From positions 1 through 64,000 of the forward strand of contig NZ_JMLW01000001.1 in NCBI RefSeq assembly GCF_000686905.1: a stretch of DNA of 64,000 nucleotides, in the 5' to 3' direction. This document shows, one piece after another, positions 6,189 to 19,167 of the stretch. The notes beneath the pieces were generated by a model. The model was not told the DNA's origin. It did not search any database and worked only from the letters and a program-made list of their open reading frames with translations. The stretch comes from Marinospirillum insulare DSM 21763 (GTDB taxonomy: Bacteria > Pseudomonadota > Gammaproteobacteria > Pseudomonadales > Halomonadaceae). The first letter of the stretch is position 1. Each line of letters starts with the position of its first letter. Position numbers and translations under genes: made by a program.

Positions 6189-9100
6189 ATGGCTTACTCG
6201 TACACTGAGAAGAAACGCATCCGTAAGGATTTCAGCAAATTGCCGACGGTAATGGATGTGCCTTACCTTTTAGCAATACAGCTAGACTCCTATCGTCAGT
6301 TCCTCCAAGAGGACATGGCAGGTGATGCTCGTACCGAAACTGGTTTACATGCGGCTTTTCAATCCGTATTTCCAATCGAAAGCTATTCAGGCAATGCAGC
6401 ACTTGAATACGTAAGTTATCGTCTTGGAACCCCAGTATTTGATGTTAAAGAGTGTGTTCTGCGAGGAATAACCTTTGCAGCACCCTTGCGCGTTAAAGTG
6501 CGTCTGGTTATTTATGATAAAGACTCACCTAATAAAGCTGTAAAAGATATTAAAGAACAAGAAGTTTACATGGGTGAAATGCCACTCATGACTAAGAACG
6601 GTACCTTCGTTATTAATGGTACTGAGCGAGTAATAGTTTCGCAGTTGCACCGTTCACCAGGTGTGTTTTTTGACCATGACCGCGGTAAAACGCACTCCTC
6701 AGGTAAGCTACTTTATTCAGCTCGTGTTATTCCTTACCGTGGCTCTTGGTTAGACTTTGAATTTGATCCTAAAGATTTAGTTTATGTTCGAATCGATCGT
6801 CGTCGTAAACTGCCAGCAAGTATTTTATTGCGTGCTCTAAACTTTAGTTCTGAACAAATTTTAGACATGTTCTTTGATACCAGTAGCTACCATTTCAAAA
6901 AAGATGGTATCTATGTGGATTTAGTTCCCGCACGTTTGCGTGGTGAAACCTCCTCTTTTGAAATTAAAGACAAAGATGGCAAGGTTTTAGTTGAACAAGA
7001 CAGACGTATTACTCAGCGTCATATTCGCTCACTAGAAAAGGCAGGTATTAAGCAATTAGCTGTACCGCTTGAATACTTGCATGGCAAAGTGCTTGCCAAA
7101 GATATTATCGATCCGTCCAGCGGTGAGCTACTGATCGAGTGCAATACAGAAATAACTGAAGAAGTCTTAACTAAGCTAAGTGAAGCTAAAATTAAGACCT
7201 TCGAAACGCTTTATACCAATGACCTAGATTGTGGTCCGTTTATGTCGGACACTCTGCGTGTTGATCCAACCCGCAGTCAGCTAGAAGCTCTAGTTGAAAT
7301 TTACCGCATGATGCGCCCCGGCGAGCCGCCAACTAAAGACTCAGCAGAAGGCTTGTTTAATAATCTGTTCTTCTCGCCAGAGCGCTATGACCTTTCCAGT
7401 GTAGGTCGTATGAAATTTAACCGTCGCTTACATCGTGATATAGATACAGGCGAAGCTGTTTTATCGCACGACGATATAGTTGATGTGTTGCGTGAGTTAC
7501 TGAATATTCGTAATGGTAAAGGTGAGGTTGATGATATTGATCACCTAGGTAACCGTCGTATTCGTTCAGTTGGTGAAATGGCAGAAAACCAATTCCGTGT
7601 TGGTTTGGTGCGTGTAGAGCGTGCTGTTAAAGAGCGCCTATCTTTAGCAGAAAGCGAAGGCTTAATGCCCCAAGACTTAATTAACGCTAAGCCGGTTGCT
7701 GCAGCGGTTAAAGAGTTTTTTGGTTCTAGCCAGCTGTCTCAATTTATGGACCAAAACAACCCGCTTTCAGAAGTGACACATAAGCGTCGTGTGTCTGCGT
7801 TAGGTCCAGGTGGTTTAACGCGTGAGCGTGCAGGTTTTGAAGTACGTGATGTTCACCCAACTCACTATGGTCGTGTTTGTCCTATCGAAACACCTGAAGG
7901 GCCAAACATTGGTCTAATTAACTCCTTAGCGACCTATGCTCGAACTAACTCTTATGGTTTTTTAGAAACACCTTACCGTAAAGTTGTTGATGGCAAAGTA
8001 ACCGATGAGCTCGCTTATTACTCTGCAATTGAAGAAGGTAAGTTTGTAATTGCTCAGGCCTCTGCAACATTAAATGAGCAGGGTGAGCTAATTGATGAGC
8101 TAGTACAGGTTCGTCACAATGGTGATACTACCTTTGTTACACCAGACCAAGTGACCTTGATGGATGTATCACCTAGGCAGGTAGTGTCTGTAGCAGCCTC
8201 GCTCATTCCTTTCTTAGAGCATGATGATGCTAACCGTGCCCTCATGGGTTCTAACATGCAGCGCCAAGCTGTACCAACTCTAAAAGCTGACAAGCCTTTG
8301 GTAGGTACTGGTATGGAGCGAGCTGTTGCTCGTGACTCAGGTGTGTGTGCAGTTGCACTTCGCGGTGGTATCGTTGACTCAGTTGATGCGTCACGCATTG
8401 TTGTGCGCATTAATGAAGATGAGTTAATAGGTGGTGAAGCGGGTGTCGATATTTACAATCTCACCAAATACACCCGCTCTAACCAAAATACTTGTATCAA
8501 CCAGCGCCCCATTGTTAAACCAGGGGATAAAATTACCCAAGGCGATATTTTAGCCGATGGACCATCGGTCGACATGGGTGAGTTAGCACTAGGGCAGAAT
8601 ATGCGTATTGCATTTATGCCTTGGAATGGCTTCAACTTTGAAGACTCGATTTTAGTATCAGAGCGGGTTGTTGAAGAAGAGCGCTTTACGACTATTCATA
8701 TCCAAGAGTTAACCTGTGTATCGCGTGATACCAAGCTAGGTTCAGAAGAAATTACTGCTGATATTCCTAACGTAGGTGAATCAGCACTTTCTAAGCTTGA
8801 TGAATCAGGTGTTGTATACATTGGTGCTGAAGTTGGTGCTGGCGATATTCTAGTGGGTAAGGTGACCCCTAAAGGTGAAACACAGCTGACACCTGAAGAA
8901 AAACTGCTACGTGCAATCTTTGGTGAAAAAGCATCAGACGTAAAAGACACTTCCCTTCGTGTAGCCACAGGGATGAAAGGTACAGTTATTGATGTTCAAG
9001 TCTTCACACGTGATGGTGTTGATAAAGACAAGCGTGCTTTATCCATTGAAGAAACACAGCTAAACGAAGTTCGTAAAGATTTAAAAGAAGAATATCGTAT

Positions 9101-10268
9101 AGCCGAAGAAGCGACCTTTGCTCGTTTACGCAATGCCCTATTAGGGCAGGGTGTTAACGGCGGGCCTCAACTCTCTAAAGGTGCAAAAATCACTGGTGAA
9201 TACCTGGATGATTTAGCCTTTGTTGAATGGTTTAAATTGCGTATGCAAGACGATGCGCTCAATGAGCTACTTGCACAAGCACAAGTGCAGCTTGATGAGC
9301 GTAAAACCATCATGGAAGAGAAGTTTGAGGATAAAAAGCGCAAGCTTCAGCAAGGCGATGATCTAGCACCCGGTGTACAAAAAATTGTTAAGGTTTATGT
9401 TGCCGTTAAGCGTCGTATTCAGCCAGGCGATAAAATGGCTGGCCGTCATGGTAACAAAGGTGTTGTTTCCGCAATTATGCCGGTTGAAGACATGCCTTAT
9501 AACGAACAAGGCACACCCGTGGATATCGTTTTAAACCCGCTAGGTGTTCCTTCGCGTATGAACGTAGGGCAAATCTTAGAAACCCACCTTGGCCTTGCAT
9601 CTAAAGGTTTAGGTGAGCGAATTGCTGAGCTATTAGAAAATGAACGTAGCGCGCAGATTAAAGAAATTCGCAGTTTCTTAGAAAAAGTTTATAACTTATC
9701 TGACGGTTTGCGTTTAGAAGACCTAGATAAGCTAAGCGATGATGAAGTAATTGAATTGGCTCATAACCTGAAAAAAGGTGTGCCTATGGCTACACCTGTA
9801 TTTGACGGTGCTAAAGAGCATGAAATCAAAGCAATGCTTGAGTTAGCAGGTTTGCCGCGTAGTGGTCAAATGGATCTCTACGACGGACGAACAGGTGAGA
9901 AGTTTGATCGACCTGTAACTGTTGGCTATATGTATATGCTTAAGCTAAACCACCTTGTAGATGACAAGATGCATGCTCGTTCTACTGGCTCTTATAGCCT
10001 AGTAACTCAGCAGCCTCTGGGTGGTAAAGCGCAATTTGGTGGTCAGCGTTTTGGTGAAATGGAGGTGTGGGCACTTGAAGCTTACGGTGCAGCTTACACT
10101 CTACAAGAAATGCTTACTGTTAAATCAGATGACGTTAATGGTCGTACCAAAATGTATAAAAACATAGTGGATGGCAACCATAAAATGGAGCCAGGCATGC
10201 CTGAATCCTTTAACGTACTGGTTAAAGAAATACGTTCCTTAGCGATAGATATCGATTTGGAATATTAA
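6189..10268 (+). CDS. rpoB: DNA-directed RNA polymerase subunit beta
   Basis: This subunit forms half of the RNA polymerase active-site cleft. The 1359-residue product starts [15 protein letters not shown]. The ATG at 6189 was preferred to the adjoining TTG at 6186, because GGGG (6178-6181) then lies 7 bases upstream and the start matches E. coli RpoB. The rifampicin-binding region reads [20 protein letters not shown], with no usual resistance substitution visible. The C-terminus has the [20 protein letters not shown] segment. It follows the rplL attenuator. Confidence 0.98.
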   Translation: MAYSYTEKKRIRKDFSKLPTVMDVPYLLAIQLDSYRQFLQEDMAGDARTETGLHAAFQSVFPIESYSGNAALEYVSYRLGTPVFDVKECVLRGITFAAPLRVKVRLVIYDKDSPNKAVKDIKEQEVYMGEMPLMTKNGTFVINGTERVIVSQLHRSPGVFFDHDRGKTHSSGKLLYSARVIPYRGSWLDFEFDPKDLVYVRIDRRRKLPASILLRALNFSSEQILDMFFDTSSYHFKKDGIYVDLVPARLRGETSSFEIKDKDGKVLVEQDRRITQRHIRSLEKAGIKQLAVPLEYLHGKVLAKDIIDPSSGELLIECNTEITEEVLTKLSEAKIKTFETLYTNDLDCGPFMSDTLRVDPTRSQLEALVEIYRMMRPGEPPTKDSAEGLFNNLFFSPERYDLSSVGRMKFNRRLHRDIDTGEAVLSHDDIVDVLRELLNIRNGKGEVDDIDHLGNRRIRSVGEMAENQFRVGLVRVERAVKERLSLAESEGLMPQDLINAKPVAAAVKEFFGSSQLSQFMDQNNPLSEVTHKRRVSALGPGGLTRERAGFEVRDVHPTHYGRVCPIETPEGPNIGLINSLATYARTNSYGFLETPYRKVVDGKVTDELAYYSAIEEGKFVIAQASATLNEQGELIDELVQVRHNGDTTFVTPDQVTLMDVSPRQVVSVAASLIPFLEHDDANRALMGSNMQRQAVPTLKADKPLVGTGMERAVARDSGVCAVALRGGIVDSVDASRIVVRINEDELIGGEAGVDIYNLTKYTRSNQNTCINQRPIVKPGDKITQGDILADGPSVDMGELALGQNMRIAFMPWNGFNFEDSILVSERVVEEERFTTIHIQELTCVSRDTKLGSEEITADIPNVGESALSKLDESGVVYIGAEVGAGDILVGKVTPKGETQLTPEEKLLRAIFGEKASDVKDTSLRVATGMKGTVIDVQVFTRDGVDKDKRALSIEETQLNEVRKDLKEEYRIAEEATFARLRNALLGQGVNGGPQLSKGAKITGEYLDDLAFVEWFKLRMQDDALNELLAQAQVQLDERKTIMEEKFEDKKRKLQQGDDLAPGVQKIVKVYVAVKRRIQPGDKMAGRHGNKGVVSAIMPVEDMPYNEQGTPVDIVLNPLGVPSRMNVGQILETHLGLASKGLGERIAELLENERSAQIKEIRSFLEKVYNLSDGLRLEDLDKLSDDEVIELAHNLKKGVPMATPVFDGAKEHEIKAMLELAGLPRSGQMDLYDGRTGEKFDRPVTVGYMYMLKLNHLVDDKMHARSTGSYSLVTQQPLGGKAQFGGQRFGEMEVWALEAYGAAYTLQEMLTVKSDDVNGRTKMYKNIVDGNHKMEPGMPESFNVLVKEIRSLAIDIDLEY

Positions 10269-10275
10269 GAGTAAA

Positions 10276-10350
10276 GCCGAGTAGTTTTCTACTCGGCATT
10301 TTCCAGTTTTACTGGATGAAAAAGATTGCATGACGGGCTTATTGCCCGTC
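10276..10350 (+). terminator. rpoB-rpoC intercistronic hairpins
   Basis: Three hairpins fill the 107-base gap. The first is a perfect 9-bp stem, GCCGAGTAG (10276-10284) with CTACTCGGC (10289-10297), TTTT loop, followed by ATTTT. The second is CCAG/CTGG (10304-10315). The third is GACGGGC (10332-10338) with GCCCGTC (10344-10350). The first is terminator-like with a short U-run, but rpoC must be transcribed through it, so it is probably a partial terminator or an mRNA stability/processing element. Confidence 0.6.
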
Positions 10351-10375
10351 GCCACTCCAACGGGAGCTGCGGCTG

Positions 10376-13300
10376 ATGAAAGATCTGGTTAGTGTGTTAC
10401 GCAATCAGGGCCAACCTGATGAATTTGAATCATTAAAAATCTCTCTGGCTTCCCCAGACCTGATACGTTCTTGGTCTTTTGGTGAAGTTAAAAAGCCAGA
10501 AACAATCAACTACCGTACGTTCAAGCCAGAGCGTGACGGTTTATTCTGTGCCAAAATCTTTGGCCCTACCAAAGACTATGAGTGCTTATGTGGTAAATAT
10601 AAGCGCATGAAACATCGCGGTATTATTTGTGAAAAATGCGGTGTTGAAGTCACTCAGGCCAAGGTTCGACGTGAGCGCATGGCGCATATCGAGCTTGCAT
10701 CACCTGTTGCGCATATCTGGTTTTTAAAATCTTTACCTTCACGTATTGGTTTAATGCTTGATATGACGCTACGTGATATCGAACGAGTGCTTTACTTTGA
10801 AAGCTTTGTAGTTATTGACCCAGGTATGACTACGCTAGAAAAGGGTCAATTGCTAAACGATGAACAATACTTTGATGCTTTAGAAGAATTTGGTGATGAC
10901 TTTGATGCCCGTATGGGTGCTGAAGCTGTCCAAGAATTATTGCGTGATATTGACCTAGACGATGAAATAGAAATCATCCGTGAGGAAATACCGCAAACTT
11001 CATCTGAAACTAAGATGAAGAAAATAACCAAGCGTCTAAAAATTCTTGAAGCTTTCCGCGACTCTAACAATCAGCCAGGTTGGATGGTTTTAGAAGCACT
11101 GCCGGTATTGCCGCCTGATTTACGACCGTTAGTTCCACTCGACGGCGGTCGCTTTGCTACATCAGATTTAAACGACCTTTATCGTCGTGTCATTAACCGC
11201 AATAACCGTTTGAAGCGTTTATTAGAGCTTAACGCTCCTGACATTATTGTGCGTAACGAAAAGCGTATGCTGCAAGAATCAGTCGATGCCTTGCTAGACA
11301 ATGGTCGTCGTGGGCGTGCCATTACAGGAAGCAATAAGCGACCATTAAAATCTCTTGCCGACATGATTAAAGGTAAGCAGGGTCGTTTCCGCCAAAACCT
11401 TTTAGGTAAGCGCGTAGACTATTCTGGCCGTTCAGTGATTGTGGTTGGTCCAACCTTGCGTCTGCATCAGTGCGGTCTGCCTAAAAAAATGGCATTAGAG
11501 TTATTTAAGCCATTTATTTTTGCCAAGCTAGAAGCGCGTGGTTTAGCGACAACCATTAAAGCTGCCAAGAAAATGGTTGAGCGTGAACTACCTGAGGTTT
11601 GGGATATTCTTGCCGAAGTTATTCGTCAGCACCCAGTTATGCTTAACCGTGCACCCACACTGCACCGTTTAGGTATTCAAGCTTTTGAACCTGTCTTAAT
11701 TGAAGGTAAAGCGATTCAGCTACACCCCTTAGTTTGTGCGGCTTATAACGCTGACTTTGATGGTGACCAAATGGCTGTACACGTACCTCTAACTTTAGAA
11801 GCTCAGTTAGAAGCACGTGCCTTAATGCTATCCACTAACAACGTGCTATCACCTTCTAATGGTGAGCCAATCATTGTTCCTTCACAGGATGTGGTTCTTG
11901 GTCTTTACTACATGACACGTGAAAAGATTGGTGACCTTGGTGAAGGCATGGTGTTTAGTGGTATAGACGAAGTTGAGCGTGCTCAGGCTACGGGTAGCGT
12001 TGCTCTTCATGCAAAGATCAAGGTTCGTATTACAGAAACAGATCAAGAAATTGAAGGCGAAGCGGTTACACGCACAATGCTTGTCGATACAACGGTTGGC
12101 CGTGCGCTACTTTCTCGCATTATGCCTTGTGGCCTGCCTTACGAATTGGTTAACCAATCGCTAAATAAAAAGGCAATTTCTCGATTAATTAACGAAGCCT
12201 ACCGTCGTGTTGGTTTGAAAGACACGGTTATCTTTGCCGACCAATTAATGTACACCGGCTTCCAGTATGCAACCTGGTCTGGTTGTTCTATTGGTGTTAA
12301 CGACTTTGTTATACCTGAAGAAAAAGCTGCAATCATCGCCGACTCTGAAGCAGAAGTTAAACAAATTGAACAGCAATTTGCTTCGGGTCTAGTAACTCAA
12401 GGTGAAAAGTACAACAAGGTGATTGATATCTGGTCTAAAGCCAACGATAAAGTTGCTAAGGCTATGATGGTTGGTATCTCAAAAGAAACAGTGAAAGATA
12501 AAGAGGGTGTAGAGTCTGAGCAAGACTCTTTTAACAGCGTCTTTATTATGGCCGACTCAGGTGCGCGTGGTTCTGCAGCGCAGATACGTCAGCTAGCCGG
12601 TATGCGTGGTCTTATGGCTAAGCCAGATGGCTCGATCATTGAAACACCTATCGTGGCAAACTTCCGTGAAGGTCTGAACGTACTCCAGTACTTTATTTCT
12701 ACTCACGGGGCGCGTAAAGGTTTGGCAGATACTGCACTTAAAACAGCTAACTCTGGTTACTTAACCCGTCGTCTAGTGGATGTTGCCCAAGATTTAGTGG
12801 TAACAGACCAAGACTGTGGAACAGAAGAAGGCTTAACTATGCACCCAGTTATCGAAGGGGGTGATATCATTGTTCCTCTTTCGCAGCGTGTGCTAGGCCG
12901 TGTGGTTGCTCGTGACGTGCTAAATGCGGTAACGGGTGATGTGGTTATTGATAAAGGCACCTTGCTAGATGAGAAATGGTGTGACCGTCTCGACTCTTTA
13001 GGTGTAGATGAGATAGTTGTTCGTTCAGCGATCACCTGTGATACACGTTTTGGTGTTTGTTCCCTGTGTTATGGACGAGACTTAGCACGTGGACACCAAG
13101 TAAACGTAGGTGAGGCAGTGGGTGTTATTGCGGCTCAGTCTATCGGTGAGCCAGGTACTCAGTTAACCATGCGTACTTTCCACATTGGTGGTGCGGCTTC
13201 ACGTGCCTCAGCTGTAGATAGCGTGCAAGTTAAGCATGGTGGTAAAGTTCGCTTCCACAACATGAAGTTTGTGACGCGTGAAGATGGTAAGCAAGTAGCT

Positions 13301-14590
13301 GTTTCACGTTCTGGTTCCTTGGCTGTTGCTGACGTCAAAGGTCGTGAGCGTGAGTACTACAAGCTGCCCTACGGTGCTGAAGTAAGTGTTGCGAATGACG
13401 AAGCAGTTGAAGCTGGACAGTTGGTTGCTAAGTGGGATGCACACACTCACCCAATTGTTGCTGAAGTTGCTGGCCGAGTTCAATTCATTGATATGGAAGA
13501 TGGTATTACTATCAACCGTAACATTGATGAGCTAACGGGCCTTTCTTCAATCGAAATTATTGAAACCCAGCATCGCCCTGCTGCTGGTAAAGATAAGCGA
13601 CCAATGATGTTGTTGCTTGATGCTCAGGGTAAAGAGGTAACTCTACCAGGTAGCCAAACAGCTGTTCAGTACATCTTGCCAGGCAAAGCCGTTGTTACAA
13701 TAGATGACGGTGTCGAGGTAGGTGTTGGTCAGGTGATAGCGCGTATTCCGCAAGAAAGCAGTGGTAACCGAGATATTACCGGTGGTCTACCAAGAGTTGC
13801 TGACCTATTTGAAGCACGTCGTCCTAAAGAGCCATCGATTATGGCTGAAATTAGCGGCACCATTTCAATGGGTAAAGAAACTAAAGGCAAGCAGCGTATA
13901 GTGATTACACCCACTAATGGTGATGATCCTTATGAAGCTCTGATTCCTAAGTGGCGTAAAATCAACGTATTCGAAGGTGAAAACGTTGAGCGTGGCGAGG
14001 TAGTTTCAGATGGGCCTTCTAGCCCGCATGATATTCTACGCCTACTAGGTGTTAGCGAGCTGGCAAAATACATTACTACAGAAGTTCAAGACGTTTATCG
14101 CTTACAAGGTGTTGTCATAAACGATAAACATATTGAAGTTATTGTTCGTCAAATGCTACGTAAGGTAGAAATTCAAGAAGCTGGCGATTCTAGTTTCTTG
14201 GTGGGTGAGCAGGTTGACTACTTCAAAGTCTTGGAAGAAAACGAAGCGCTAATGAAAGCTAAGAAGTTCCCAGCTAAATTCGAGCGTCTACTGCTTGGTA
14301 TTACTAAGGCATCTCTAGCAACTGAATCATTTATTTCAGCTGCATCTTTCCAAGAGACAACTCGAGTATTAACTGAAGCAGCCGTAAATGGTAAGCGCGA
14401 CTTTTTACGTGGTTTAAAAGAAAACGTTGTAGTTGGTCGATTAATTCCAGCTGGTACTGGTCTTACTTACCATGCGCAACGTAAGCGTCACCGTGAAGAT
14501 CAGCAAAATAATTTGGGTGGTCCTAGCGCGAGTGAAGTGGAAGCAGCATTGACTAGTGAGCTGTCTGCACTAGATCAAGACGAAGACTAA
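10376..14590 (+). CDS. rpoC: DNA-directed RNA polymerase subunit beta'
   Basis: This subunit carries the catalytic Mg-binding motif NADFDGDQ, seen here in [15 protein letters not shown]. The 1404-residue product also has the N-terminal zinc cluster ([20 protein letters not shown]) and the second cysteine cluster near [19 protein letters not shown]. The trigger loop and bridge helix region reads [19 protein letters not shown]. Length fits gammaproteobacteria. A terminator and the str promoter follow. Confidence 0.98.
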   Translation: MKDLVSVLRNQGQPDEFESLKISLASPDLIRSWSFGEVKKPETINYRTFKPERDGLFCAKIFGPTKDYECLCGKYKRMKHRGIICEKCGVEVTQAKVRRERMAHIELASPVAHIWFLKSLPSRIGLMLDMTLRDIERVLYFESFVVIDPGMTTLEKGQLLNDEQYFDALEEFGDDFDARMGAEAVQELLRDIDLDDEIEIIREEIPQTSSETKMKKITKRLKILEAFRDSNNQPGWMVLEALPVLPPDLRPLVPLDGGRFATSDLNDLYRRVINRNNRLKRLLELNAPDIIVRNEKRMLQESVDALLDNGRRGRAITGSNKRPLKSLADMIKGKQGRFRQNLLGKRVDYSGRSVIVVGPTLRLHQCGLPKKMALELFKPFIFAKLEARGLATTIKAAKKMVERELPEVWDILAEVIRQHPVMLNRAPTLHRLGIQAFEPVLIEGKAIQLHPLVCAAYNADFDGDQMAVHVPLTLEAQLEARALMLSTNNVLSPSNGEPIIVPSQDVVLGLYYMTREKIGDLGEGMVFSGIDEVERAQATGSVALHAKIKVRITETDQEIEGEAVTRTMLVDTTVGRALLSRIMPCGLPYELVNQSLNKKAISRLINEAYRRVGLKDTVIFADQLMYTGFQYATWSGCSIGVNDFVIPEEKAAIIADSEAEVKQIEQQFASGLVTQGEKYNKVIDIWSKANDKVAKAMMVGISKETVKDKEGVESEQDSFNSVFIMADSGARGSAAQIRQLAGMRGLMAKPDGSIIETPIVANFREGLNVLQYFISTHGARKGLADTALKTANSGYLTRRLVDVAQDLVVTDQDCGTEEGLTMHPVIEGGDIIVPLSQRVLGRVVARDVLNAVTGDVVIDKGTLLDEKWCDRLDSLGVDEIVVRSAITCDTRFGVCSLCYGRDLARGHQVNVGEAVGVIAAQSIGEPGTQLTMRTFHIGGAASRASAVDSVQVKHGGKVRFHNMKFVTREDGKQVAVSRSGSLAVADVKGREREYYKLPYGAEVSVANDEAVEAGQLVAKWDAHTHPIVAEVAGRVQFIDMEDGITINRNIDELTGLSSIEIIETQHRPAAGKDKRPMMLLLDAQGKEVTLPGSQTAVQYILPGKAVVTIDDGVEVGVGQVIARIPQESSGNRDITGGLPRVADLFEARRPKEPSIMAEISGTISMGKETKGKQRIVITPTNGDDPYEALIPKWRKINVFEGENVERGEVVSDGPSSPHDILRLLGVSELAKYITTEVQDVYRLQGVVINDKHIEVIVRQMLRKVEIQEAGDSSFLVGEQVDYFKVLEENEALMKAKKFPAKFERLLLGITKASLATESFISAASFQETTRVLTEAAVNGKRDFLRGLKENVVVGRLIPAGTGLTYHAQRKRHREDQQNNLGGPSASEVEAALTSELSALDQDED

Positions 14591-14600
14591 GTAATAAAAC

Positions 14601-14640
14601 GAGAGGAATAGGGTTGAATAATCCTACTCCTCTTGACCTT
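14601..14640 (+). terminator. terminator after rpoC
   Basis: AGAGGA-A-TAGG (14602-14612) pairs with CCTA-C-TCCTCT (14623-14633) with one internal A-C mismatch and a 10-base loop. A CCTTTT tract follows. It is likely the end of the rplJL-rpoBC transcript. The next promoter's -35 overlaps its right edge. Confidence 0.6.
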
Positions 14641-14662
14641 TTATGCTTTATAAACGTAGAAT
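14633..14662 (+). promoter_or_regulatory. putative str operon promoter
   Basis: TTGACC (14633-14638) and TAGAAT (14657-14662) are spaced 18 bp, each matching five of six consensus bases. It lies between the rpoC terminator and rpsL. The roughly 100-base leader contains two small hairpins (CCTC-aaat-GAGG and GGATAG/CTATCC). Confidence 0.55.
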
Positions 14663-14768
14663 GCGCTTCCTCAAATGAGGGGATAGGTGCGTCTATCCAT
14701 TTTGTATTATCAGAAATCTGCCTTGTTGACGTACATAAGTACCGAAACAAATATTGGAGATTGCTTGC

Positions 14769-15140
14769 ATGGCAACAATTAATCAGTTGGTTCGCAAGCC
14801 ACGCAAACGCAGACTAGCTAAAAGCGACGTTCCAGCGCTTCAGGCTTGCCCGCAAAGACGTGGCGTTTGTACTCGTGTTTACACGACTACACCTAAAAAA
14901 CCTAACTCGGCACTGCGTAAAGTTTGTCGTGTGCGCTTAACTAATGGTTTTGAAGTTTCTTCATACATTGGTGGTGAAGGTCATAACCTTCAAGAGCACT
15001 CGGTTGTACTTATTCGTGGTGGTCGTGTTAAAGACTTACCTGGTGTGCGTTACCACACCGTACGCGGTGCTTTGGATACCTCAGGTGTTCAAGATCGTAA
15101 GCAGGGTCGTTCTAAATATGGCGCTAAGCGTCCGAAGTAA
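14769..15140 (+). CDS. rpsL: 30S ribosomal protein S12
   Basis: S12 sits at the decoding centre and controls accuracy. The 123-residue product begins [15 protein letters not shown]. The TTG at 14754 was rejected because TTGGAGA there serves as the Shine-Dalgarno and family members start at this [13 protein letters not shown] and [13 protein letters not shown], the two regions hit by streptomycin-resistance changes, are wild-type. It is the first gene of the str operon. Confidence 0.98.
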   Translation: MATINQLVRKPRKRRLAKSDVPALQACPQRRGVCTRVYTTTPKKPNSALRKVCRVRLTNGFEVSSYIGGEGHNLQEHSVVLIRGGRVKDLPGVRYHTVRGALDTSGVQDRKQGRSKYGAKRPK

Positions 15141-15171
15141 TTTTATTTAATACCGTCTGATAAGAGTAAGG

Positions 15172-15202
15172 CCAGGCCGTTCACGCTTTATGCATGTCCT
15201 GG
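15172..15202 (+). promoter_or_regulatory. possible S7 target in the rpsL-rpsG gap
   Basis: In the 93-base gap, CCAGG (15172-15176) can pair with CCTGG (15198-15202), enclosing a 21-base loop. In E. coli S7 represses the str operon by binding the S12-S7 intercistronic region. The location fits, but the fold was judged by eye and the sequence is not an obvious copy of the E. coli site. Confidence 0.3.
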
Positions 15203-15233
15203 GGTTACCTGAAGACCGTTTAGAGGGCTTATC

Positions 15234-15704
15234 ATGCCAAGAAGAAGAATTGTGGCAAAACGTGAGATTTTGCCAGATCCAAAATACGGAAGTGACCGTT
15301 TAGCTAAATTCATGAACCACGTTATGGAACATGGAAAAAAAGCTACTGCTGAGCGCATTGTTTATGGTGCTCTGAGCAAAGTGGAAGAACGCACCAAAAA
15401 AGACCCGCTAGAGCTATTTGAAAAAGCACTAGAAGGTATTCAGCCGTTGGTTGAAGTTAAATCACGCCGTGTAGGTGGTGCTACTTATCAAGTACCTGTT
15501 GAAGTTCGCCCTTCACGTCGTACAGCACTTGCAATGCGTTGGTTAGTTGATTTCGCCCGTAAGCGTGGTGAAAAATCTATGGATCTACGCCTAGCTGGCG
15601 AGATCATGGATGCTGCCGAAGGTAAAGGTGCAGCAGTCAAGAAGCGTGAAGATGTTCACCGCATGGCTGAAGCTAACAAGGCATTTTCACACTACCGCTT
15701 CTAA
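15234..15704 (+). CDS. rpsG: 30S ribosomal protein S7
   Basis: S7 nucleates assembly of the 30S head and contacts E-site tRNA. The 156-residue product begins [20 protein letters not shown] and has the [17 protein letters not shown] region. Length matches the short form of S7. fusA follows after 12 bases. Confidence 0.98.
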   Translation: MPRRRIVAKREILPDPKYGSDRLAKFMNHVMEHGKKATAERIVYGALSKVEERTKKDPLELFEKALEGIQPLVEVKSRRVGGATYQVPVEVRPSRRTALAMRWLVDFARKRGEKSMDLRLAGEIMDAAEGKGAAVKKREDVHRMAEANKAFSHYRF

Positions 15705-15716
15705 GGGAGGCCTCAA

Positions 15717-17822
15717 GTGGCACGTACTACTCCAATCAAATACTACCGAAATATAGGTGTATGTGCGCACGTAGATGCTGGTAAAACTACCACCACTGAA
15801 CGTGTGCTTTATTACACAGGTGTTAACCATAAGATGGGTGAAACCCATGATGGTGCATCAACCACTGACTGGATGGAGCAAGAGCAAGAGCGTGGTATCA
15901 CTATCACCTCGGCTGCTGTTACTGCCTTCTGGAAAGGTATGAATCAACAGTTTGATGAGCACCGTGTTAATATCATCGATACGCCTGGGCACGTTGACTT
16001 CACTATCGAAGTTGAGCGTTCGCTGCGTGTTCTAGATGGTGCTATCGTAGTTTTCTGTGGTTCTTCAGGTGTTGAGCCTCAGTCTGAGACTGTGTGGCGT
16101 CAGGCCAACAAATACGAAGTTCCACGTATCGTGTTTGTAAATAAGATGGACCGTTCAGGCGCAAGTTTTGAGCGTGTTTTAGGTCAAATTAAATCACGTT
16201 TAGCAGCCAATCCTATAGCTATTCAAATGCCTATTGGCGCTGAAGAAGACTTCAAGGGCGTTGTCGATCTAGTTAAAATGCAAGCTATTTACTGGAACGA
16301 AGCAGATATGGGTTTAACCCATGAATATGCTGATATTCCTGCAGAGCTAGTAGAAGAAGCAGAAGCACTTCGTGAAGAAATGGTTGAAGCAGCTGCTGAA
16401 GCTAACGAAGAGCTAATGAATAAGTACCTAGAAGAAGGCGAGTTGACTGTAGAGGAAATTAAAGTAGGTCTACGTCACCGCGTTATCAATAACGAAATTG
16501 TACTAGCGCTTTGTGGTACTGCCTTTAAAAACAAAGGTGTTCCAGCGGTACTAGATGCGGTTATTGATTACCTTCCTGCGCCTAACGAAGTAAGCGCTAT
16601 TGAAGGTGAGTTAGAAAATGGTGAGATTGGTGTTCGTCCAGTTGACGATAAAGAGCCCTTCTCTGCTCTAGCATTTAAAATTGCTACCGACCCTTTCGTA
16701 GGTACTCTAACTTACATTCGTGTTTATTCGGGTGTGCTAGAAAGTGGTTCGGGTGTATTTAACTCGGTTAAGGCTAAGCGTGAGCGTGTTGGTCGTATTG
16801 TGCAAATGCACGCTAATGACCGTGTTGAAATAAAAGAAGTGCGTGCGGGTGATATTGCTGCATGTATTGGTCTTAAAGATGTTACTACAGGTGATACTCT
16901 CTGCGATGCCGACCACAAAATTGTGTTGGAGCGTATGGAGTTCCCTGATCCAGTAATCTCTGTTGCTGTAGAACCTAAATCCAAAGTTGATCAGGAGAAA
17001 ATGGGTGTTGCGTTAGGTAAGCTAGCACAAGAAGATCCATCTTTCCGTGTTCAGACAGACGAAGAGTCAGGTCAAACAATCATCTCGGGTATGGGTGAGT
17101 TACACTTAGATATTATCGTTGACCGTATGCGTCGCGAATTCAAAGTAGAAGCTAACATCGGTAAACCACAAGTTGCTTATCGCGAAACTATCCGTACGGG
17201 TGTTGAGCAAGAAGGTAAGTTTGTGCGTCAATCTGGTGGTCGTGGTCAGTACGGTCACGTATTGCTTAAAATTGAACCACTTACCGATAAAGGTGAAGAT
17301 GGTGAGAAAAGCTATGAGTTCGTTAACGAAATCGTTGGTGGTGTTGTGCCACGCGAATACATTCCTGCAGTAGACAAAGGTTGCTTTGAGCAACTGCAGA
17401 ATGGTGTTCTTGCTGGCTACCCAATGATCGACGTTAAGGTAACCCTATTTGATGGTTCCTACCATGACGTCGACTCTAACGAAATGGCCTTCAAAATTGC
17501 TGGTTCTATGGCAATTAAAGAAGGTGCTAAGAAAGCAGGTGCCATGCTACTTGAACCAATGATGAAGGTTGAAGTGGTTACACCTGAAGAGTACATGGGC
17601 GACGTCATGGGCGACTTGAACCGCCGTCGTGGTCTCGTACAGGGCATGGAAGACATACCAGCTGGTAAGGTCATTCGTGCGGAAGTTCCACTGGGCGAAA
17701 TGTTTGGTTACGCAACAGACTTGCGTTCCGCAACCCAGGGCCGTGCTAGCTACTCCATGGAGTTTGCTAAGTACTCAGAGGCGCCGGCTAGCATTGTTGA
17801 AGCCGTCATAAACCAGAAGTAA
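15717..17822 (+). CDS. fusA: elongation factor G
   Basis: EF-G is the GTPase that drives translocation and, with RRF, ribosome recycling. The 701-residue product has G1 [15 protein letters not shown], the switch region [11 protein letters not shown]3 DTPGHVDF and G4 NKMD, then domains II-V. It starts at GTG 15717, with AAGGGAGG upstream. Only one EF-G gene is in the window. tuf follows after 36 bases. Confidence 0.98.
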   Translation: MARTTPIKYYRNIGVCAHVDAGKTTTTERVLYYTGVNHKMGETHDGASTTDWMEQEQERGITITSAAVTAFWKGMNQQFDEHRVNIIDTPGHVDFTIEVERSLRVLDGAIVVFCGSSGVEPQSETVWRQANKYEVPRIVFVNKMDRSGASFERVLGQIKSRLAANPIAIQMPIGAEEDFKGVVDLVKMQAIYWNEADMGLTHEYADIPAELVEEAEALREEMVEAAAEANEELMNKYLEEGELTVEEIKVGLRHRVINNEIVLALCGTAFKNKGVPAVLDAVIDYLPAPNEVSAIEGELENGEIGVRPVDDKEPFSALAFKIATDPFVGTLTYIRVYSGVLESGSGVFNSVKAKRERVGRIVQMHANDRVEIKEVRAGDIAACIGLKDVTTGDTLCDADHKIVLERMEFPDPVISVAVEPKSKVDQEKMGVALGKLAQEDPSFRVQTDEESGQTIISGMGELHLDIIVDRMRREFKVEANIGKPQVAYRETIRTGVEQEGKFVRQSGGRGQYGHVLLKIEPLTDKGEDGEKSYEFVNEIVGGVVPREYIPAVDKGCFEQLQNGVLAGYPMIDVKVTLFDGSYHDVDSNEMAFKIAGSMAIKEGAKKAGAMLLEPMMKVEVVTPEEYMGDVMGDLNRRRGLVQGMEDIPAGKVIRAEVPLGEMFGYATDLRSATQGRASYSMEFAKYSEAPASIVEAVINQK

Positions 17823-17858
17823 ATTTATAATCTGCCGTTAACTGAAGAGGTTATCGTT

Positions 17859-19058
17859 GTGGCTAAAGAAAAATTTGAACGTAGTAAACCGCACCTAAAC
17901 GTAGGCACCATTGGTCACGTTGACCATGGTAAAACAACCCTAACAGCTGCACTTACACGTGTTTGTGCTGAAGTTTATGGTGGTGAAGGTGCAACCCGTG
18001 GTTACGACCAAATCGACAACGCTCCAGAAGAGCGCGAGCGTGGTATTACCATCTCAACCTCACACGTTGAGTATGAGTCACCTACTCGTCACTACGCACA
18101 CGTAGACTGCCCAGGTCACGCTGACTATGTTAAAAACATGATCACCGGTGCTGCGCAGATGGATGGTGCTATCCTAGTTTGTTCTGCTGCTGATGGCCCT
18201 ATGCCTCAGACTCGCGAGCACATCCTACTTTCTCGTCAGGTTGGTGTTCCTTACATCGTTGTATTCATGAACAAAGCGGACATGGTTGACGATGAAGAGC
18301 TACTAGAATTAGTAGAAATGGAGATCCGTGATCTTCTATCTACTTACGAGTTCCCTGGTGATGACACTCCTATCGTTATTGGTTCCGCACTAATGGCGCT
18401 AGAAGGTAAAGATGATAACGAATTGGGTGCTACTGCTGTAACTAAGCTAGTTGAAGCGCTAGATAGCTACATCCCTGAGCCTGAGCGTGCTATCGATATG
18501 CCATTCCTAATGCCTATCGAAGACGTTTTCTCTATCTCTGGTCGTGGTACCGTTGTTACTGGTCGTGTAGAGCGCGGTATTGTACGTACTGGTGATGAGA
18601 TTGAAATCGTTGGTATCGTAGATACAGTAAAAACTGTATGTACTGGTGTAGAGATGTTCCGTAAGCTGCTTGACGAAGGTCGTGCAGGTGAGAACATTGG
18701 TGCACTACTACGTGGTACTAAGCGTGATGACGTTCAGCGTGGTCAAGTACTAGCTAAGCCTGGTTCTATTAACCCGCACACAGTGTTCGAAGCAGAAGTT
18801 TATGTTCTGTCTAAAGATGAAGGTGGTCGTCATACTCCTTTCTTCAAGGGCTACCGTCCTCAGTTCTACTTCCGTACAACTGACGTAACTGGTTCTTGTG
18901 AGCTACCTGAAGGCGTAGAAATGGTTATGCCTGGTGACAACGTTAAGTTAGTTGTTACTTTGATTGCACCTATCGCAATGGACGAAGGTTTACGCTTCGC
19001 TATTCGTGAAGGTGGTCGTACTGTTGGTGCTGGTGTTGTAGCTAAAATTGTTGCTTAA
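17859..19058 (+). CDS. tuf: elongation factor Tu
   Basis: EF-Tu delivers aminoacyl-tRNA to the A site. The 399-residue product has G1 GHVDHGKT, switch [13 protein letters not shown]3 DCPGHADY and G4 NKAD, followed by domains II and III ending [11 protein letters not shown]. The GTG start has AAGAGG upstream. This is the only tuf copy here; the second site common in gammaproteobacteria, between tRNA-Thr and tRNA-Trp, is empty. A strong terminator follows. Confidence 0.98.
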   Translation: MAKEKFERSKPHLNVGTIGHVDHGKTTLTAALTRVCAEVYGGEGATRGYDQIDNAPEERERGITISTSHVEYESPTRHYAHVDCPGHADYVKNMITGAAQMDGAILVCSAADGPMPQTREHILLSRQVGVPYIVVFMNKADMVDDEELLELVEMEIRDLLSTYEFPGDDTPIVIGSALMALEGKDDNELGATAVTKLVEALDSYIPEPERAIDMPFLMPIEDVFSISGRGTVVTGRVERGIVRTGDEIEIVGIVDTVKTVCTGVEMFRKLLDEGRAGENIGALLRGTKRDDVQRGQVLAKPGSINPHTVFEAEVYVLSKDEGGRHTPFFKGYRPQFYFRTTDVTGSCELPEGVEMVMPGDNVKLVVTLIAPIAMDEGLRFAIREGGRTVGAGVVAKIVA

Positions 19059-19082
19059 TTTAGCTGATCGCTAGTCCAAAAT

Positions 19083-19117
19083 AAGAGGGCTTCCAAAAGG
19101 GAGCCCTCTTTGTTGTT
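19083..19117 (+). terminator. strong terminator after tuf
   Basis: AAGAGGGCTTCC (19083-19094) pairs with GGGAGCCCTCTT (19099-19110) with one G-U pair and an AAAA loop, then TTGTTGTT. It ends the str operon and separates it from the S10 promoter. Confidence 0.85.
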
Positions 19118-19137
19118 AATCTTTTTTTAATAAAAGT

Positions 19138-19167
19138 TTGACACGCAAGAAAACACGGCACTATAAT
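19138..19167 (+). promoter_or_regulatory. S10 operon promoter
   Basis: TTGACA (19138-19143) and TATAAT (19162-19167) are perfect hexamers with an 18-bp spacer. The -10 ends 67 bases before rpsJ, so the leader is only about 60 bases. That is far shorter than the E. coli S10 leader, in which L4 controls attenuation. Confidence 0.8.

Noticed and set aside
14614-14817. Plus-strand frame between rpoC and rpsL
   Set aside because: It overlaps the terminator, promoter and rpsL start in another frame and has no ribosome site or recognisable protein.
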